NCBI GenBank assembly: GCA_030837935.1 | Contig: JAUQXU010000206.1 | Coordinates: forward strand, 1 to 9,619 | Direction: 5' to 3' | DNA: 9,619 nt | DNA from: Candidatus Brocadia sp. | GTDB taxonomy: Bacteria; Planctomycetota; Brocadiia; Brocadiales; Brocadiaceae | Part shown: positions 1 to 6,725 of the stretch, in pieces | How positions within the stretch are numbered: the stretch's first letter is position 1 | Layout of the letters: every line of letters begins with the position of its first letter | Made by a program: the position numbers and the translations under genes | The notes under the pieces: generated by a model | Told to the model about the DNA's origin: nothing | Database searches by the model: none | What the model saw: only the letters and a program-made list of their open reading frames with translations

Positions 1-383
1 AACAAAAGGAGGATTACCCCGGAAATCCAATTCAGTTCACGGGGTTTTTTATATGCACCGAAGATAAAAACCTGGAACATGTGTACAAGGGCGAGTATCA
101 TCATGGCGCTTGAGCCAAAGTGATGCAAGCCACGGACAAACCAACCAAAGGATGTCTCATGTTGAATGTAATAAACGCTTCCCCATGCTGATGTCGAAGA
201 TGGTGAATAAAAACTAGTCATAATGATCCCGGTAACCGCCTGGAGAATAAAAAGGAACACAAGGCCGCTTCCAAAAATATACGACCATTTAGCCCCACCA
301 TGGACAGGCTCATCCAATGCTACTTTTAAAAGTTTGCTCAATCCGGTTCTGTCTTCTATCCATTCACTAAATTTATTTGCCAT
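1..383 (-). CDS. Cytochrome b subunit of a bc-type complex (N-terminal part, runs off the window)
   Basis: This is the first 127 codons of a cytochrome b, the membrane quinol-oxidising subunit of bc1/b6f-type complexes that passes electrons to the Rieske protein and across the membrane through two b hemes. The reading starts at an ATG (383) with MANKFSEWIEDR. A first membrane helix lies at about residues 35-57. A second helix carries two histidines 14 residues apart: H87 in GWFVRGLHHFG and H101 in LALVHMF. That is the spacing of the heme ligand pair in the second helix of cytochrome b. The second pair and the Qo motif (PEWY-like) would lie beyond the left edge. An AAGGCGG sequence precedes the start. 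The gene lies 28 nt downstream of the Rieske gene on the same strand, so the two form an operon in the usual petA-petB order. Whether it is a short b6-type or full-length cytochrome b cannot be seen. Confidence 0.93.
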   Translation of the reverse strand, partial: MANKFSEWIEDRTGLSKLLKVALDEPVHGGAKWSYIFGSGLVFLFILQAVTGIIMTSFYSPSSTSAWGSVYYIQHETSFGWFVRGLHHFGSSAMMILALVHMFQVFIFGAYKKPRELNWISGVILLL

Positions 384-411
384 AGATCTGGGCCGCCTTA
401 GAAAAATATTG

Positions 412-900
412 TTATATTAATTTTTTATAACTTACAAGGACATTATTGTTTTGGATTTTTGTTTCAAAGCTGTACAGGTCACGAGGGGAAGGCCCCGATA
501 TTTTCTTTCCGCTTATATCAAAAACTCCCTCATGACACGGGCACAAAAACTGTTTTACGTCTTCTCCCCAATTTATGCCGCAGCCAAGGTGTGGACAATT
601 AACAGAGAATACATTCAGCGAATCATCTTCTTTTCTTACCACCCAAACAGATCCCACTACCAGTCCTTCAAAGATATTCCATGCATCCATCCTGGAAGAT
701 GTGATGCTCATCTTTTTGGGAACACCGACTGGAAAATCATCCAGTTTACCGAGATTAATATAATCTTCAATCCCGTAAACTGTTTCTTTTATCCATGGAT
801 GTATTGCCAGTCCTACGACGGGTGCCAACACACCCGCCGCCAAAGTACCACCTATGGCATGCGAAGCAATTTTTAAAAACTTTCTCCTATTGTTTTCCAC
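412..900 (-). CDS. Rieske [2Fe-2S] protein of a cytochrome bc complex, Tat-targeted
   Basis: This is the Rieske iron-sulfur subunit that takes electrons from quinol in the bc complex. Near the N-terminus is a twin-arginine motif (NNRRKFLKIA) followed by a hydrophobic stretch (GGTLAAGVLAPVVGLAI). This fits a Tat-inserted, uncleaved membrane anchor with the cluster domain outside the cytoplasm. Both cluster boxes are present: CPHLGC supplies a Cys and a His ligand plus a disulfide Cys, and CPCHEG supplies the same set. A GPSPRDL segment corresponds to the Pro loop. The second box reads CPCHEG, where CPCHGG or CPCHGS is commoner. I chose the GTG at 900 (162 aa) because AAAAGGGG ends 7 nt before it. 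A TTG at 918 would add six residues but overlaps that ribosome binding site. Cytochrome b follows 28 nt downstream on the same strand. No c-type cytochrome motif is seen here. Confidence 0.95.
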   Translation of the reverse strand: MENNRRKFLKIASHAIGGTLAAGVLAPVVGLAIHPWIKETVYGIEDYINLGKLDDFPVGVPKKMSITSSRMDAWNIFEGLVVGSVWVVRKEDDSLNVFSVNCPHLGCGINWGEDVKQFLCPCHEGVFDISGKKISGPSPRDLYSFETKIQNNNVLVSYKKLI

Positions 901-907
901 ATTTTTA

Positions 908-915
908 CCCCTTTT
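908..915 (-). promoter_or_regulatory. Ribosome binding site that fixes the Rieske start at GTG
   Basis: On the minus strand this reads AAAAGGGG, 7 nt before the GTG at 900. It lies inside the longer reading that would begin at TTG 918, so it decides in favour of the shorter protein. Confidence 0.6.
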
Positions 916-1082
916 CAACTAGTATAATTATGATCATGTAAAAATACATATTCGTCTTGTAAACCACAATTTCCTTTATTCCGGCGCATGGTTCTGGATT
1001 GAAAACAAAAATTGTATAAATTATCGCTCCAAAAATAAAGTCAAATTTGTGAAAAATTAACTCAGGTTAGGCGGGGACGCGT

Positions 1083-1097
1083 ACAAACAAAGTTTGT
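1083..1097. repeat. Short palindrome, 6-bp arms with AAA loop
   Basis: ACAAAC (1083-1088) and GTTTGT (1092-1097) are exact inverted repeats around AAA. The palindrome lies in the 275-bp gap between the convergently read end of the yceI-like gene and the upstream side of the Rieske gene. It has no following T-run on either strand, so I do not call it a terminator. The flanks (GGCGGGG on the left, CATGCC on the right) are more GC-rich than the surrounding spacer. The rest of the gap (901-1082, 1098-1175) shows no gene. Confidence 0.3.
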
Positions 1098-1175
1098 TCA
1101 TGCCACACGGAACCAGCTTAAATACCATAACCCTATATGATGGCCTTAACGTATCGTGATTGACCAATAAGGTGG

Positions 1176-1736
1176 TTAACTCAATGACAGGTCAAAGGCA
1201 ACATCTACCTCGTTTTTAACCTTGAGCGTTCCGAGCAAAGCCTTGTAAGGTTTTATCTCATAATCTTTTTGAAATAGGGTAACCTTTCCTTTGAAATCTT
1301 TTCCCGTGGCAGTTTGTGCATCAAACTCTACAGGACGTGTGACTCCATGCAAGGTTAGTTCTCCTTTCACGTGGTAAACGCCTTCCCTTTCCCGGATATC
1401 TGTAGAACGAAAAGTAATGGTGGGGTATTTGGCTGAATGTAATACATCCTTGAGCGTGGCTTCTTCGATATCTGCTTTATCTTTTTCTTTTAACATATCA
1501 TACCTATGTTGCCCATCTTTCACAGCACATATTACTTTTAGAGAATTTGCCTGAATTTCCGCCTCCACGCTTGCCGAATTTATACCTCCAGCCGGGATAT
1601 TTAGGTTAATGCTAAATTTGGTTACCTCAATCAATAGATCATGAGCCACCGCACTCAAAAATCCTTCTTTAAAAGTATAAACAAACAACTTCCCGGAACT
1701 TGCCGTTAAATTATAGGTGCCTTCTTTTACCGTCAT
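1176..1736 (-). CDS. YceI-family protein, apparently cytoplasmic
   Basis: This 186-residue protein matches the YceI-like beta-barrel (lipocalin-like) family. Members bind isoprenoid or other amphipathic lipids and often travel with electron transport or stress genes. Landmarks in order are an N-terminal VAHDLLIEV (family GHDL-type strand, about 30-38), a middle KYPTITFRSTDI (103-114), and GELTLHGVTRPVEFDA (125-140), which is the most diagnostic segment. The length is that of a single complete domain. There is no signal peptide: the sequence begins MTVKEGTYNLTASSG and enters the first strand at once. Classic YceI proteins are periplasmic, so this one probably stays in the cytoplasm. The ATG at 1736 follows GAGGGG at 6 nt, a strong ribosome binding site. 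It reads in the same direction as the Rieske gene but is 275 bp upstream, so co-transcription is uncertain. The ligand is unknown. Confidence 0.88.
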   Translation of the reverse strand: MTVKEGTYNLTASSGKLFVYTFKEGFLSAVAHDLLIEVTKFSINLNIPAGGINSASVEAEIQANSLKVICAVKDGQHRYDMLKEKDKADIEEATLKDVLHSAKYPTITFRSTDIREREGVYHVKGELTLHGVTRPVEFDAQTATGKDFKGKVTLFQKDYEIKPYKALLGTLKVKNEVDVAFDLSLS

Positions 1737-1791
1737 GTATTTCCCCTCAGTAAGATCAAATATTCATATACAATACTAGTTTGTTAAATCA

Positions 1792-1995
1792 TCATAGTAT
1801 TCCAATTTTCCCTGATAATGTCAATCCACAAGAGAAGTAAAGTAAAATTCCGCCTGCATCTGTTTGAATTCCTTGGAATATGCGGGAAGTCAGCACAAGT
1901 GGCACTGAGGCTTTTCGTAACATCACAACCCGGTAACGATCGTATACAAAATCACGGCCTTCTATAATTATTTCTCTAACGAAGAATTCTATCAT
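1792..1995 (-). CDS. Doubtful 67-residue ORF, no recognised family
   Basis: An ATG at 1995 opens a 67-codon frame (MIEFFVREIIIEGRDF...). The product would be basic with a hydrophobic C-terminal part (DAGGILLYFSCGLTLSG). I do not recognise it. No clear ribosome binding site precedes the ATG, and the frame overlaps the region where the promoter of the divergent plus-strand operon is expected. It may be a chance frame or a decayed remnant. It is listed because it is the only frame of any length in the 363-bp gap between the yceI-like gene and the citrate synthase candidate. Confidence 0.2.
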   Translation of the reverse strand: MIEFFVREIIIEGRDFVYDRYRVVMLRKASVPLVLTSRIFQGIQTDAGGILLYFSCGLTLSGKIGIL

Positions 1996-2000
1996 TTTGC

Positions 2001-2028
2001 TTGACTTGCAAAGATATTACATTAGAAT
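2001..2028 (+). promoter_or_regulatory. Candidate sigma70-type promoter for the citrate synthase/sucCD cluster
   Basis: TTGACT (2001-2006) and TAGAAT (2023-2028) are separated by 16 bp, each close to consensus. Transcription would begin near 2035 and leave an untranslated leader of about 65 nt. An 11-bp palindrome AGGATAATCCT (2031-2041) sits right on the predicted start point and could be an operator or coincidence. Confidence 0.4.
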
Positions 2029-2099
2029 TTAGGATAATCCTGCCACAAGTTTTTTCCTTATATTCTTAAATAAAAAATGTCAATAGGGGGAAATTGAAG

Positions 2100-3491
2100 A
2101 TGCTTCGATTTAACAAACGCCGCAACACACTGGAACCTGAAGAGTATATTTTTCAATTACAAGATTCGGCAGAACCCAATCTCTTTCGGGATGTCTTCCC
2201 CTATAACAAAATACCAAAAATATCCTTCAATTACCGGCTTAATCCCATGAATCCACCCGAAGAAATATGGATTACCGACACAACCTTCAGAGACGGACAA
2301 CAATCCCGCCCCCCTTATACCATCAAACAGATTGTAGACCTCTTTGATCTGATTCACAAACTTGGTGGTAAAGCTGGGCTTATCCGTCAGTGTGAATTTT
2401 TCCTGTATAACGAAAAAGATCAACAGGCGGTAAGAAAATGCATGGAACGGGGCTATAGATATCCGGAGATTACAGGGTGGATCAGGGCTGTAAAGAGCGA
2501 TTTCAAATTGGTTAAGGAAATGGGGCTTAAAGAAACGGGTATCTTGTGTTCATCCTCAGATTACCATATTTATTTAAAATTGAACAAGACAAGAAAACAG
2601 GCAATGGATATGTACCTGGATATTGTGCGGGCTGCATTGGAAGAGGGCATCATTCCACGGTGTCACTTTGAGGATATCACCAGATCTGACTTTTACGGTT
2701 TCGTGGTACCCTTTGCCAAGGAACTTATGAAACTATCTAAAGAAAGCAAACTTCCGGTAAAGATTCGGGCCTGTGATACTATGGGGATGGGCGTCAGTTA
2801 CCCTGGCGCTGCCTTACCGCGCAGCGTACCAGGCATTATTTACGGACTCAATCACTTTGCTGGTGTTCCTTCAGAATATATGGAATGGCATGGCCATAAT
2901 GATTTTTACTTAGCGGTAAGCAACGCCACGAGCGCATGGCTTTATGGGTGCAGTGTAATCAACGGCACACTTTTAGGTTTAGGAGAGCGCACAGGCAATA
3001 CGCCGATCGAGGCGCTTATCATTGAATATCTTGCTTTACGGGGCGACGACGAGCAAATCGATACTACCGTGATTACGGAAATTGCAGACTATTACCGGAA
3101 TGAAATCGGGTATCCCATTCCGCCAACCCAACCCTTTGTGGGCTCTGAATTCAATGTCACCCGTGCAGGCATCCATTCTGACGGGCTGTTGAAGAATGAA
3201 GAAATATATAATATCTTCGATACGAAGAAACTTTTAAATAGACCCCTTGGTGTTGCCGTAACCGACAAATCAGGTATAGCGGGAATTGCTCAATGGATTA
3301 ATATCTTTTTTGAACTGAAAGGAAGCGAGCAAATTCTTAAAACCCACGAAGGTGTCGCAAAGATAAAAGAGTGGATAGACAATCAATACCTCGAAGGGCG
3401 CATTACTTCCATCTCTGACGACGAAATGGTAGAGCAGGTGCGCATCCACCTTCGGAATTTTATTAAATCTGATAAATTGCAAAAATCCTGA
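2100..3491 (+). CDS. Putative Re-type citrate synthase (DRE-TIM / HMGL-like acyltransferase family)
   Basis: This 463-residue enzyme belongs to the DRE-TIM metallolyase family that includes isopropylmalate, homocitrate and Re-citrate synthases. These use a divalent metal to condense acetyl-CoA with a 2-oxoacid. Key elements are DTTFRDGQQ (60-68, with R64 and metal-ligand D65), RQCEFFLY (96-103), a DTMG turn (226-229), the metal-binding HGHND (264-268), and GLGERTGN (293-300), the second family signature. An unusual N-terminal extension of about 55 residues precedes the barrel. Length and wording (RPPYT after the DRE motif) fit the anaerobic Re-citrate synthase-like group as I recall it. No leucine-regulatory domain of the LeuA type is evident. 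Position 24 nt before sucC argues for oxaloacetate as substrate, giving citrate for the TCA pathway. Homocitrate or another 2-oxoacid product remains possible. The ATG at 2100 is chosen because GGGGG lies 9 nt upstream; a TTG at 2094 is only 3 nt from it. Family certain, substrate about 60% sure. Confidence 0.8.
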   Translation: MLRFNKRRNTLEPEEYIFQLQDSAEPNLFRDVFPYNKIPKISFNYRLNPMNPPEEIWITDTTFRDGQQSRPPYTIKQIVDLFDLIHKLGGKAGLIRQCEFFLYNEKDQQAVRKCMERGYRYPEITGWIRAVKSDFKLVKEMGLKETGILCSSSDYHIYLKLNKTRKQAMDMYLDIVRAALEEGIIPRCHFEDITRSDFYGFVVPFAKELMKLSKESKLPVKIRACDTMGMGVSYPGAALPRSVPGIIYGLNHFAGVPSEYMEWHGHNDFYLAVSNATSAWLYGCSVINGTLLGLGERTGNTPIEALIIEYLALRGDDEQIDTTVITEIADYYRNEIGYPIPPTQPFVGSEFNVTRAGIHSDGLLKNEEIYNIFDTKKLLNRPLGVAVTDKSGIAGIAQWINIFFELKGSEQILKTHEGVAKIKEWIDNQYLEGRITSISDDEMVEQVRIHLRNFIKSDKLQKS

Positions 3492-3515
3492 ACCAGCAGG
3501 AAAACATAACCAATT

Positions 3516-4676
3516 TTGAAGTTATATGAGTTTCAGGCAAAAAATATTCTGAAAACGTATGGTGTTAGTGTCCCGCGCGGTAAAGCCATATCGCATGGTA
3601 TTGATGCCTCAAAAACATTTCAGGAAATTGGTTGCGCCCGCTGTGTCATAAAGGCACAGATACTTGCCGGCGGCAGAGGAAAAAGCGGCGGGATTCAATT
3701 TGCCAAAACACCGGAAGAAGCCAGGGTATGCGCAATGAGCATGCTGGGTTCCCACCTTGTAACACGTCAAACAGACCAAAAAGGCACAGAAATTAAATAT
3801 GTACTCATTGAAGAAGCACTTTCGATTAAAAAGGAATTATATATTGCGATAGCCATCGACCGTTCCCTCCAGACACCTATGCTGATTGTCAGCGCTGAGG
3901 GGGGAATGGAAATTGAAGAAGTCGCAAAAAATACACCTGGCAAAATTATCAAAGAACCCATTGATATATTCTTTGGTACACATCCATTCCAGTCACGTCG
4001 CATCGCTTCTCAATTAAACATATCAGGGGCGCTTGCCATGCGGCTAAATAACCTTATCTCAAGTCTGTCGAGCGCCTTTATCAAAAATGATTGCTCATTA
4101 TTAGAAATCAATCCTTTAGCCATAACGGCTGATGATGAACTATGTGCGCTGGACGCAAAAATGGATGTTGACGAAAATGCACTCTACCGGCACCCTGAAT
4201 TTGACCAATTTATCCCCTGTCAGGACATCTCTCCCACAGAGGCTTTAGCCAGAAAATACAGGCTTAGTTATATAAGCCTTGATGGAAATATTGGATGTCT
4301 CGTAAATGGCGCAGGCCTGGCAATGGCGACGATGGATATTATCAAACTACACGGCGGAGAACCAGCCAATTTTTTAGATGTGGGTGGTGATGCGTCTTTG
4401 GAACAGGTTACCCAGGCATTCAAGATCATTTTATCCGACCAGAAAGTGAAAGCTGTTTTGATCAATATCTTTGGGGGTATCATGAAGTGCGATGTCATTG
4501 CATCTGGCATTATTCAAGCCATAAAGGAAGTCGGCATTCATATTCCTTTGATCGTTCGACTGGAAGGGACAAATGTTGAGACAGCAAAAAAAATTCTGGA
4601 TAATTCTGGTTTCAAAATTACCTCTGCCAAAGACATGAAAGAAGCAGCAAGGCTGATAGTGTCAAACGTTATATGA
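3516..4676 (+). CDS. sucC: Succinyl-CoA synthetase (ADP-forming) beta subunit
   Basis: This is the beta subunit of succinyl-CoA synthetase, which with SucD interconverts succinyl-CoA and succinate with formation or use of a nucleoside triphosphate in the cytoplasm. The 386 residues match the usual length. An N-terminal ATP-grasp domain begins MKLYEFQAKNILKTYGV and has the glycine-rich loop ILAGGRGKSGG (49-58). Metal-binding N199 (EINPLAI) and D213 (ALDAK) fall at the same numbers as in E. coli. The C-terminal ligase domain carries CLVNGAGLAM (261-270) and INIFGGIMKCD (316-326). The start is TTG, chosen because MKLYEFQAK aligns with the normal SucC N-terminus. The nearest AGG is about 15 nt upstream, so initiation may be weak or helped by the upstream gene, whose stop is 24 nt away. 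Nucleotide preference (ADP or GDP) is not determined. Confidence 0.96.
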   Translation: MKLYEFQAKNILKTYGVSVPRGKAISHGIDASKTFQEIGCARCVIKAQILAGGRGKSGGIQFAKTPEEARVCAMSMLGSHLVTRQTDQKGTEIKYVLIEEALSIKKELYIAIAIDRSLQTPMLIVSAEGGMEIEEVAKNTPGKIIKEPIDIFFGTHPFQSRRIASQLNISGALAMRLNNLISSLSSAFIKNDCSLLEINPLAITADDELCALDAKMDVDENALYRHPEFDQFIPCQDISPTEALARKYRLSYISLDGNIGCLVNGAGLAMATMDIIKLHGGEPANFLDVGGDASLEQVTQAFKIILSDQKVKAVLINIFGGIMKCDVIASGIIQAIKEVGIHIPLIVRLEGTNVETAKKILDNSGFKITSAKDMKEAARLIVSNVI

Positions 4677-4728
4677 AAAATCAAAACAAGTTTTAATAAT
4701 GCAAGTCTGTTTGTGAAGATTTCAAAAG

Positions 4729-5598
4729 ATGAGTATATTGATAAATAAAGACACACGGGTTGTATGTCAGGGCATAACGGGACATGCAGGCAGTTTTCAT
4801 ACCGAACGAATGATTGAGTACGGTACTAAACTCGTTGCCGGTGTTACTCCAGGCAAGGGTGGCACCATGCACCAGGGCATTCCTGTTTTTGACAATGTAC
4901 TCGATGCGGTAACAAAGACCGGTGCAAACGCCTCTGTTATTTACGTGCCCGCACCATTTGCAGCAGATGCTATCATGGAGGCTGCCGAGGCGGGAATAGA
5001 ACTGGCGGTTTGTATTACCGAGGGAATTCCCACACTGGACATGGTCAAGGTAAAAAAATATCTCTCAAACAGGAAGACACGTCTTATTGGTCCCAATTGC
5101 CCGGGCGTAATAACACCCGGGGCTTGCAAGATCGGCATTATGCCGGGATATATCCATAAACCTGGCAATGTTGGAGTTGTTTCACGCAGCGGAACACTCA
5201 CCTATGAAGCTGTCTGGCAATTGACACAGCGAGGATTAGGGCAATCCACTTGTCTGGGCATTGGGGGCGACCCCATTGGAGGAACCAATTTTGTTGACAT
5301 CCTCAGATTATTCCAGGCGGACAGAGAAACACACGCCATGGTATTGATTGGAGAAATTGGAGGAAGTGCAGAAGAGGAAGCTGCCGAGGTGATAAAGCAA
5401 GAGATCACAAAACCCGTTATCGGTTTTATCGCAGGCAGGACGGCGCCACAAGGCAAACGTATGGGCCATGCCGGGGCCATCATTACCGGGGGCAAGGGTA
5501 CTGCCATGTCAAAGATTTCTGCGCTGAAAAATGCAGGCATTACTGTGGTAGACAGCCCTGCCGATATCGGTGAAACAGTAGTACGTGTGATTAAGTAA
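4729..5598 (+). CDS. sucD: Succinyl-CoA synthetase alpha subunit
   Basis: This is the alpha subunit of succinyl-CoA synthetase. It has a CoA-binding Rossmann domain at the N-terminus (QGITGHAGSFHTERM, residues 14-28), VTPGKGG (39-45), and the GPNCPGVITPG loop (121-131). The phosphohistidine is H247 in KRMGHAGAII. The length of 289 residues equals that of the E. coli protein, and all key residues are present. It starts with ATG 52 nt after sucC. The spacer is AT-rich without an obvious terminator or promoter, so the two subunits are likely co-transcribed. A purine-rich GAAG lies about 11 nt upstream of the start, a modest ribosome binding site. Together with the enzyme encoded at 2100-3491 it provides two TCA-pathway steps in one cluster. 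Confidence 0.97.
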   Translation: MSILINKDTRVVCQGITGHAGSFHTERMIEYGTKLVAGVTPGKGGTMHQGIPVFDNVLDAVTKTGANASVIYVPAPFAADAIMEAAEAGIELAVCITEGIPTLDMVKVKKYLSNRKTRLIGPNCPGVITPGACKIGIMPGYIHKPGNVGVVSRSGTLTYEAVWQLTQRGLGQSTCLGIGGDPIGGTNFVDILRLFQADRETHAMVLIGEIGGSAEEEAAEVIKQEITKPVIGFIAGRTAPQGKRMGHAGAIITGGKGTAMSKISALKNAGITVVDSPADIGETVVRVIK

Positions 5599-5625
5599 CT
5601 CGATCATATAGGAATTTTCATTTTA

Positions 5626-6654
5626 TTGAGGAAAATCCTTCATATAGACATGGATGCATTCTTTGCAGCGGTTGAGCAAAGAAGAAATCCAGACCTGACC
5701 GGCAAACCTCTTGTAATTGGCGGTAGCGGTGACCCCACCAGGAGAGGAGTAGTATCAACGGCATCCTATGAGGCAAGGAAGTTCGGGATACATTCCGCAA
5801 TGCCATTGAGAACCGCATATAAACTCTGTCCCCATGCCATCTTCCTTCCTGTTGATTACCAGGAATATTCACGGGTATCCGGAAAAATAAAGGACGTCCT
5901 GCGAGAATTCTGTCCAATAATGCAAGATGTCGGGATTGACGAGGCATTTCTTGATATATCCCACATAGACAAACCGGCAGAGGCGATTGCAAACGAGATC
6001 AAAATAAAGATCAAACAGGAGACCGGTCTTACCTGTTCCATAGGAATAGCCCCCAACAAGCTCCTGGCAAAGATTGCCTCTGACATGCAAAAGCCGGATG
6101 GACTTACCATAATCACAAAAAATGACATAGAAAGACGCATATGGCCCTTACCGGTCAGAAAACTCTGGGGTGTAGGGCCAAAGACAGAGGCACACTTAAA
6201 GGAAATGGGTATTGAAACTATCGGTGTGCTTGCCGCATTACCGATGGATAGGCTGATTGAAAGATTTGGAAATTCTTATGGAAGATACCTCTATGAGGCA
6301 TCACGGGGAATAGACGAAAGCCCTCTTGTCACACACTGGGAACCAAAGTCCACCAGTCGGGAAATCACCTTTGAACACGATGTTAGCAACTGGCAGGTCA
6401 TAGCCAGGACCCTCGCAGAACTTACCAGGGAAGTTGCAAACGATATGAAGCAGGCTGGCTATAAGGGCAGGACAGTTACGGTGAAGGTGAGATTCAGTGA
6501 TTTTGAAACCCATACAAGGGCAAAAACCCTTACAGTGCCCACGAATACTGCGGATGAGACAAGGACGGCTGCCTTTGATTGCCTGAAGAGGTTTGAATTG
6601 AAAAAGAAGGTCAGGCTTATAGGGGTAAAGATGGGTGGATTAGAAAAGGTATGA
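5626..6654 (+). CDS. dinB: DNA polymerase IV (Y-family translesion polymerase)
   Basis: This is an error-prone Y-family DNA polymerase that copies past damaged bases. The palm residues are present: D8 in HIDMDAFFAAVEQ and D105/E106 in VGIDEAFLDIS, with F13 as the likely steric gate. Finger and palm segments follow (YEARKFGIHSAMP, SIGIAPNKLLAKIASDM), then a helix-hairpin-helix thumb (WGVGPKTEAHLKEMGI, 181-196) and a little-finger domain to the end. The TTG start gives MRKILHIDMDAFF, matching the family N-terminus; AGGA lies 12 nt upstream. The gene is 27 nt after sucD on the same strand, with no room for a separate SOS promoter in the gap, so it probably rides on the TCA transcript. The protein (342 aa) ends at LIGVKMGGLEKV. 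The C-terminal clamp-binding peptide (QLxLF/QLVLGL type) is absent, and it is not found in the other frames just downstream. Confidence 0.95.
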   Translation: MRKILHIDMDAFFAAVEQRRNPDLTGKPLVIGGSGDPTRRGVVSTASYEARKFGIHSAMPLRTAYKLCPHAIFLPVDYQEYSRVSGKIKDVLREFCPIMQDVGIDEAFLDISHIDKPAEAIANEIKIKIKQETGLTCSIGIAPNKLLAKIASDMQKPDGLTIITKNDIERRIWPLPVRKLWGVGPKTEAHLKEMGIETIGVLAALPMDRLIERFGNSYGRYLYEASRGIDESPLVTHWEPKSTSREITFEHDVSNWQVIARTLAELTREVANDMKQAGYKGRTVTVKVRFSDFETHTRAKTLTVPTNTADETRTAAFDCLKRFELKKKVRLIGVKMGGLEKV

Positions 6655-6694
6655 ATATGGACACGAATCACCATAACCATATTACAACCCCTGG

Positions 6695-6709
6695 CGAGGC
6701 AAAGCCTCG
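6695..6709. repeat. GC-rich palindrome CGAGGC-AAA-GCCTCG
   Basis: Perfect 6-bp inverted arms (6695-6700 and 6704-6709) around AAA, embedded in CCTGG...GGGC, within otherwise AT-rich DNA 40 bp after dinB. No T-run follows on the plus strand (GGCTGATAAAACACTG), so it is a poor terminator. It looks more like a small dispersed palindromic repeat of REP type. It sits at the boundary where the minus-strand remnant loses its coding character. Confidence 0.45.
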
Positions 6710-6725
6710 GGCTGATAAAACACTG

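Noticed and set aside
451..876. 141-codon plus-strand ORF across the Rieske gene
   Set aside because: It is antisense to the Rieske coding sequence, whose cluster motifs are unambiguous. The product has no plausible pattern.
4941..5540. Long minus-strand frames opposite sucD
   Set aside because: They are antisense shadows of a fully recognised gene, with Pro/Ser/Ile-rich low-quality translations and no ribosome binding sites.
5618..5992. 124-codon minus-strand ORF opposite the start of dinB
   Set aside because: It is antisense to the catalytic palm of DNA polymerase IV. No family pattern or initiation signal was seen.
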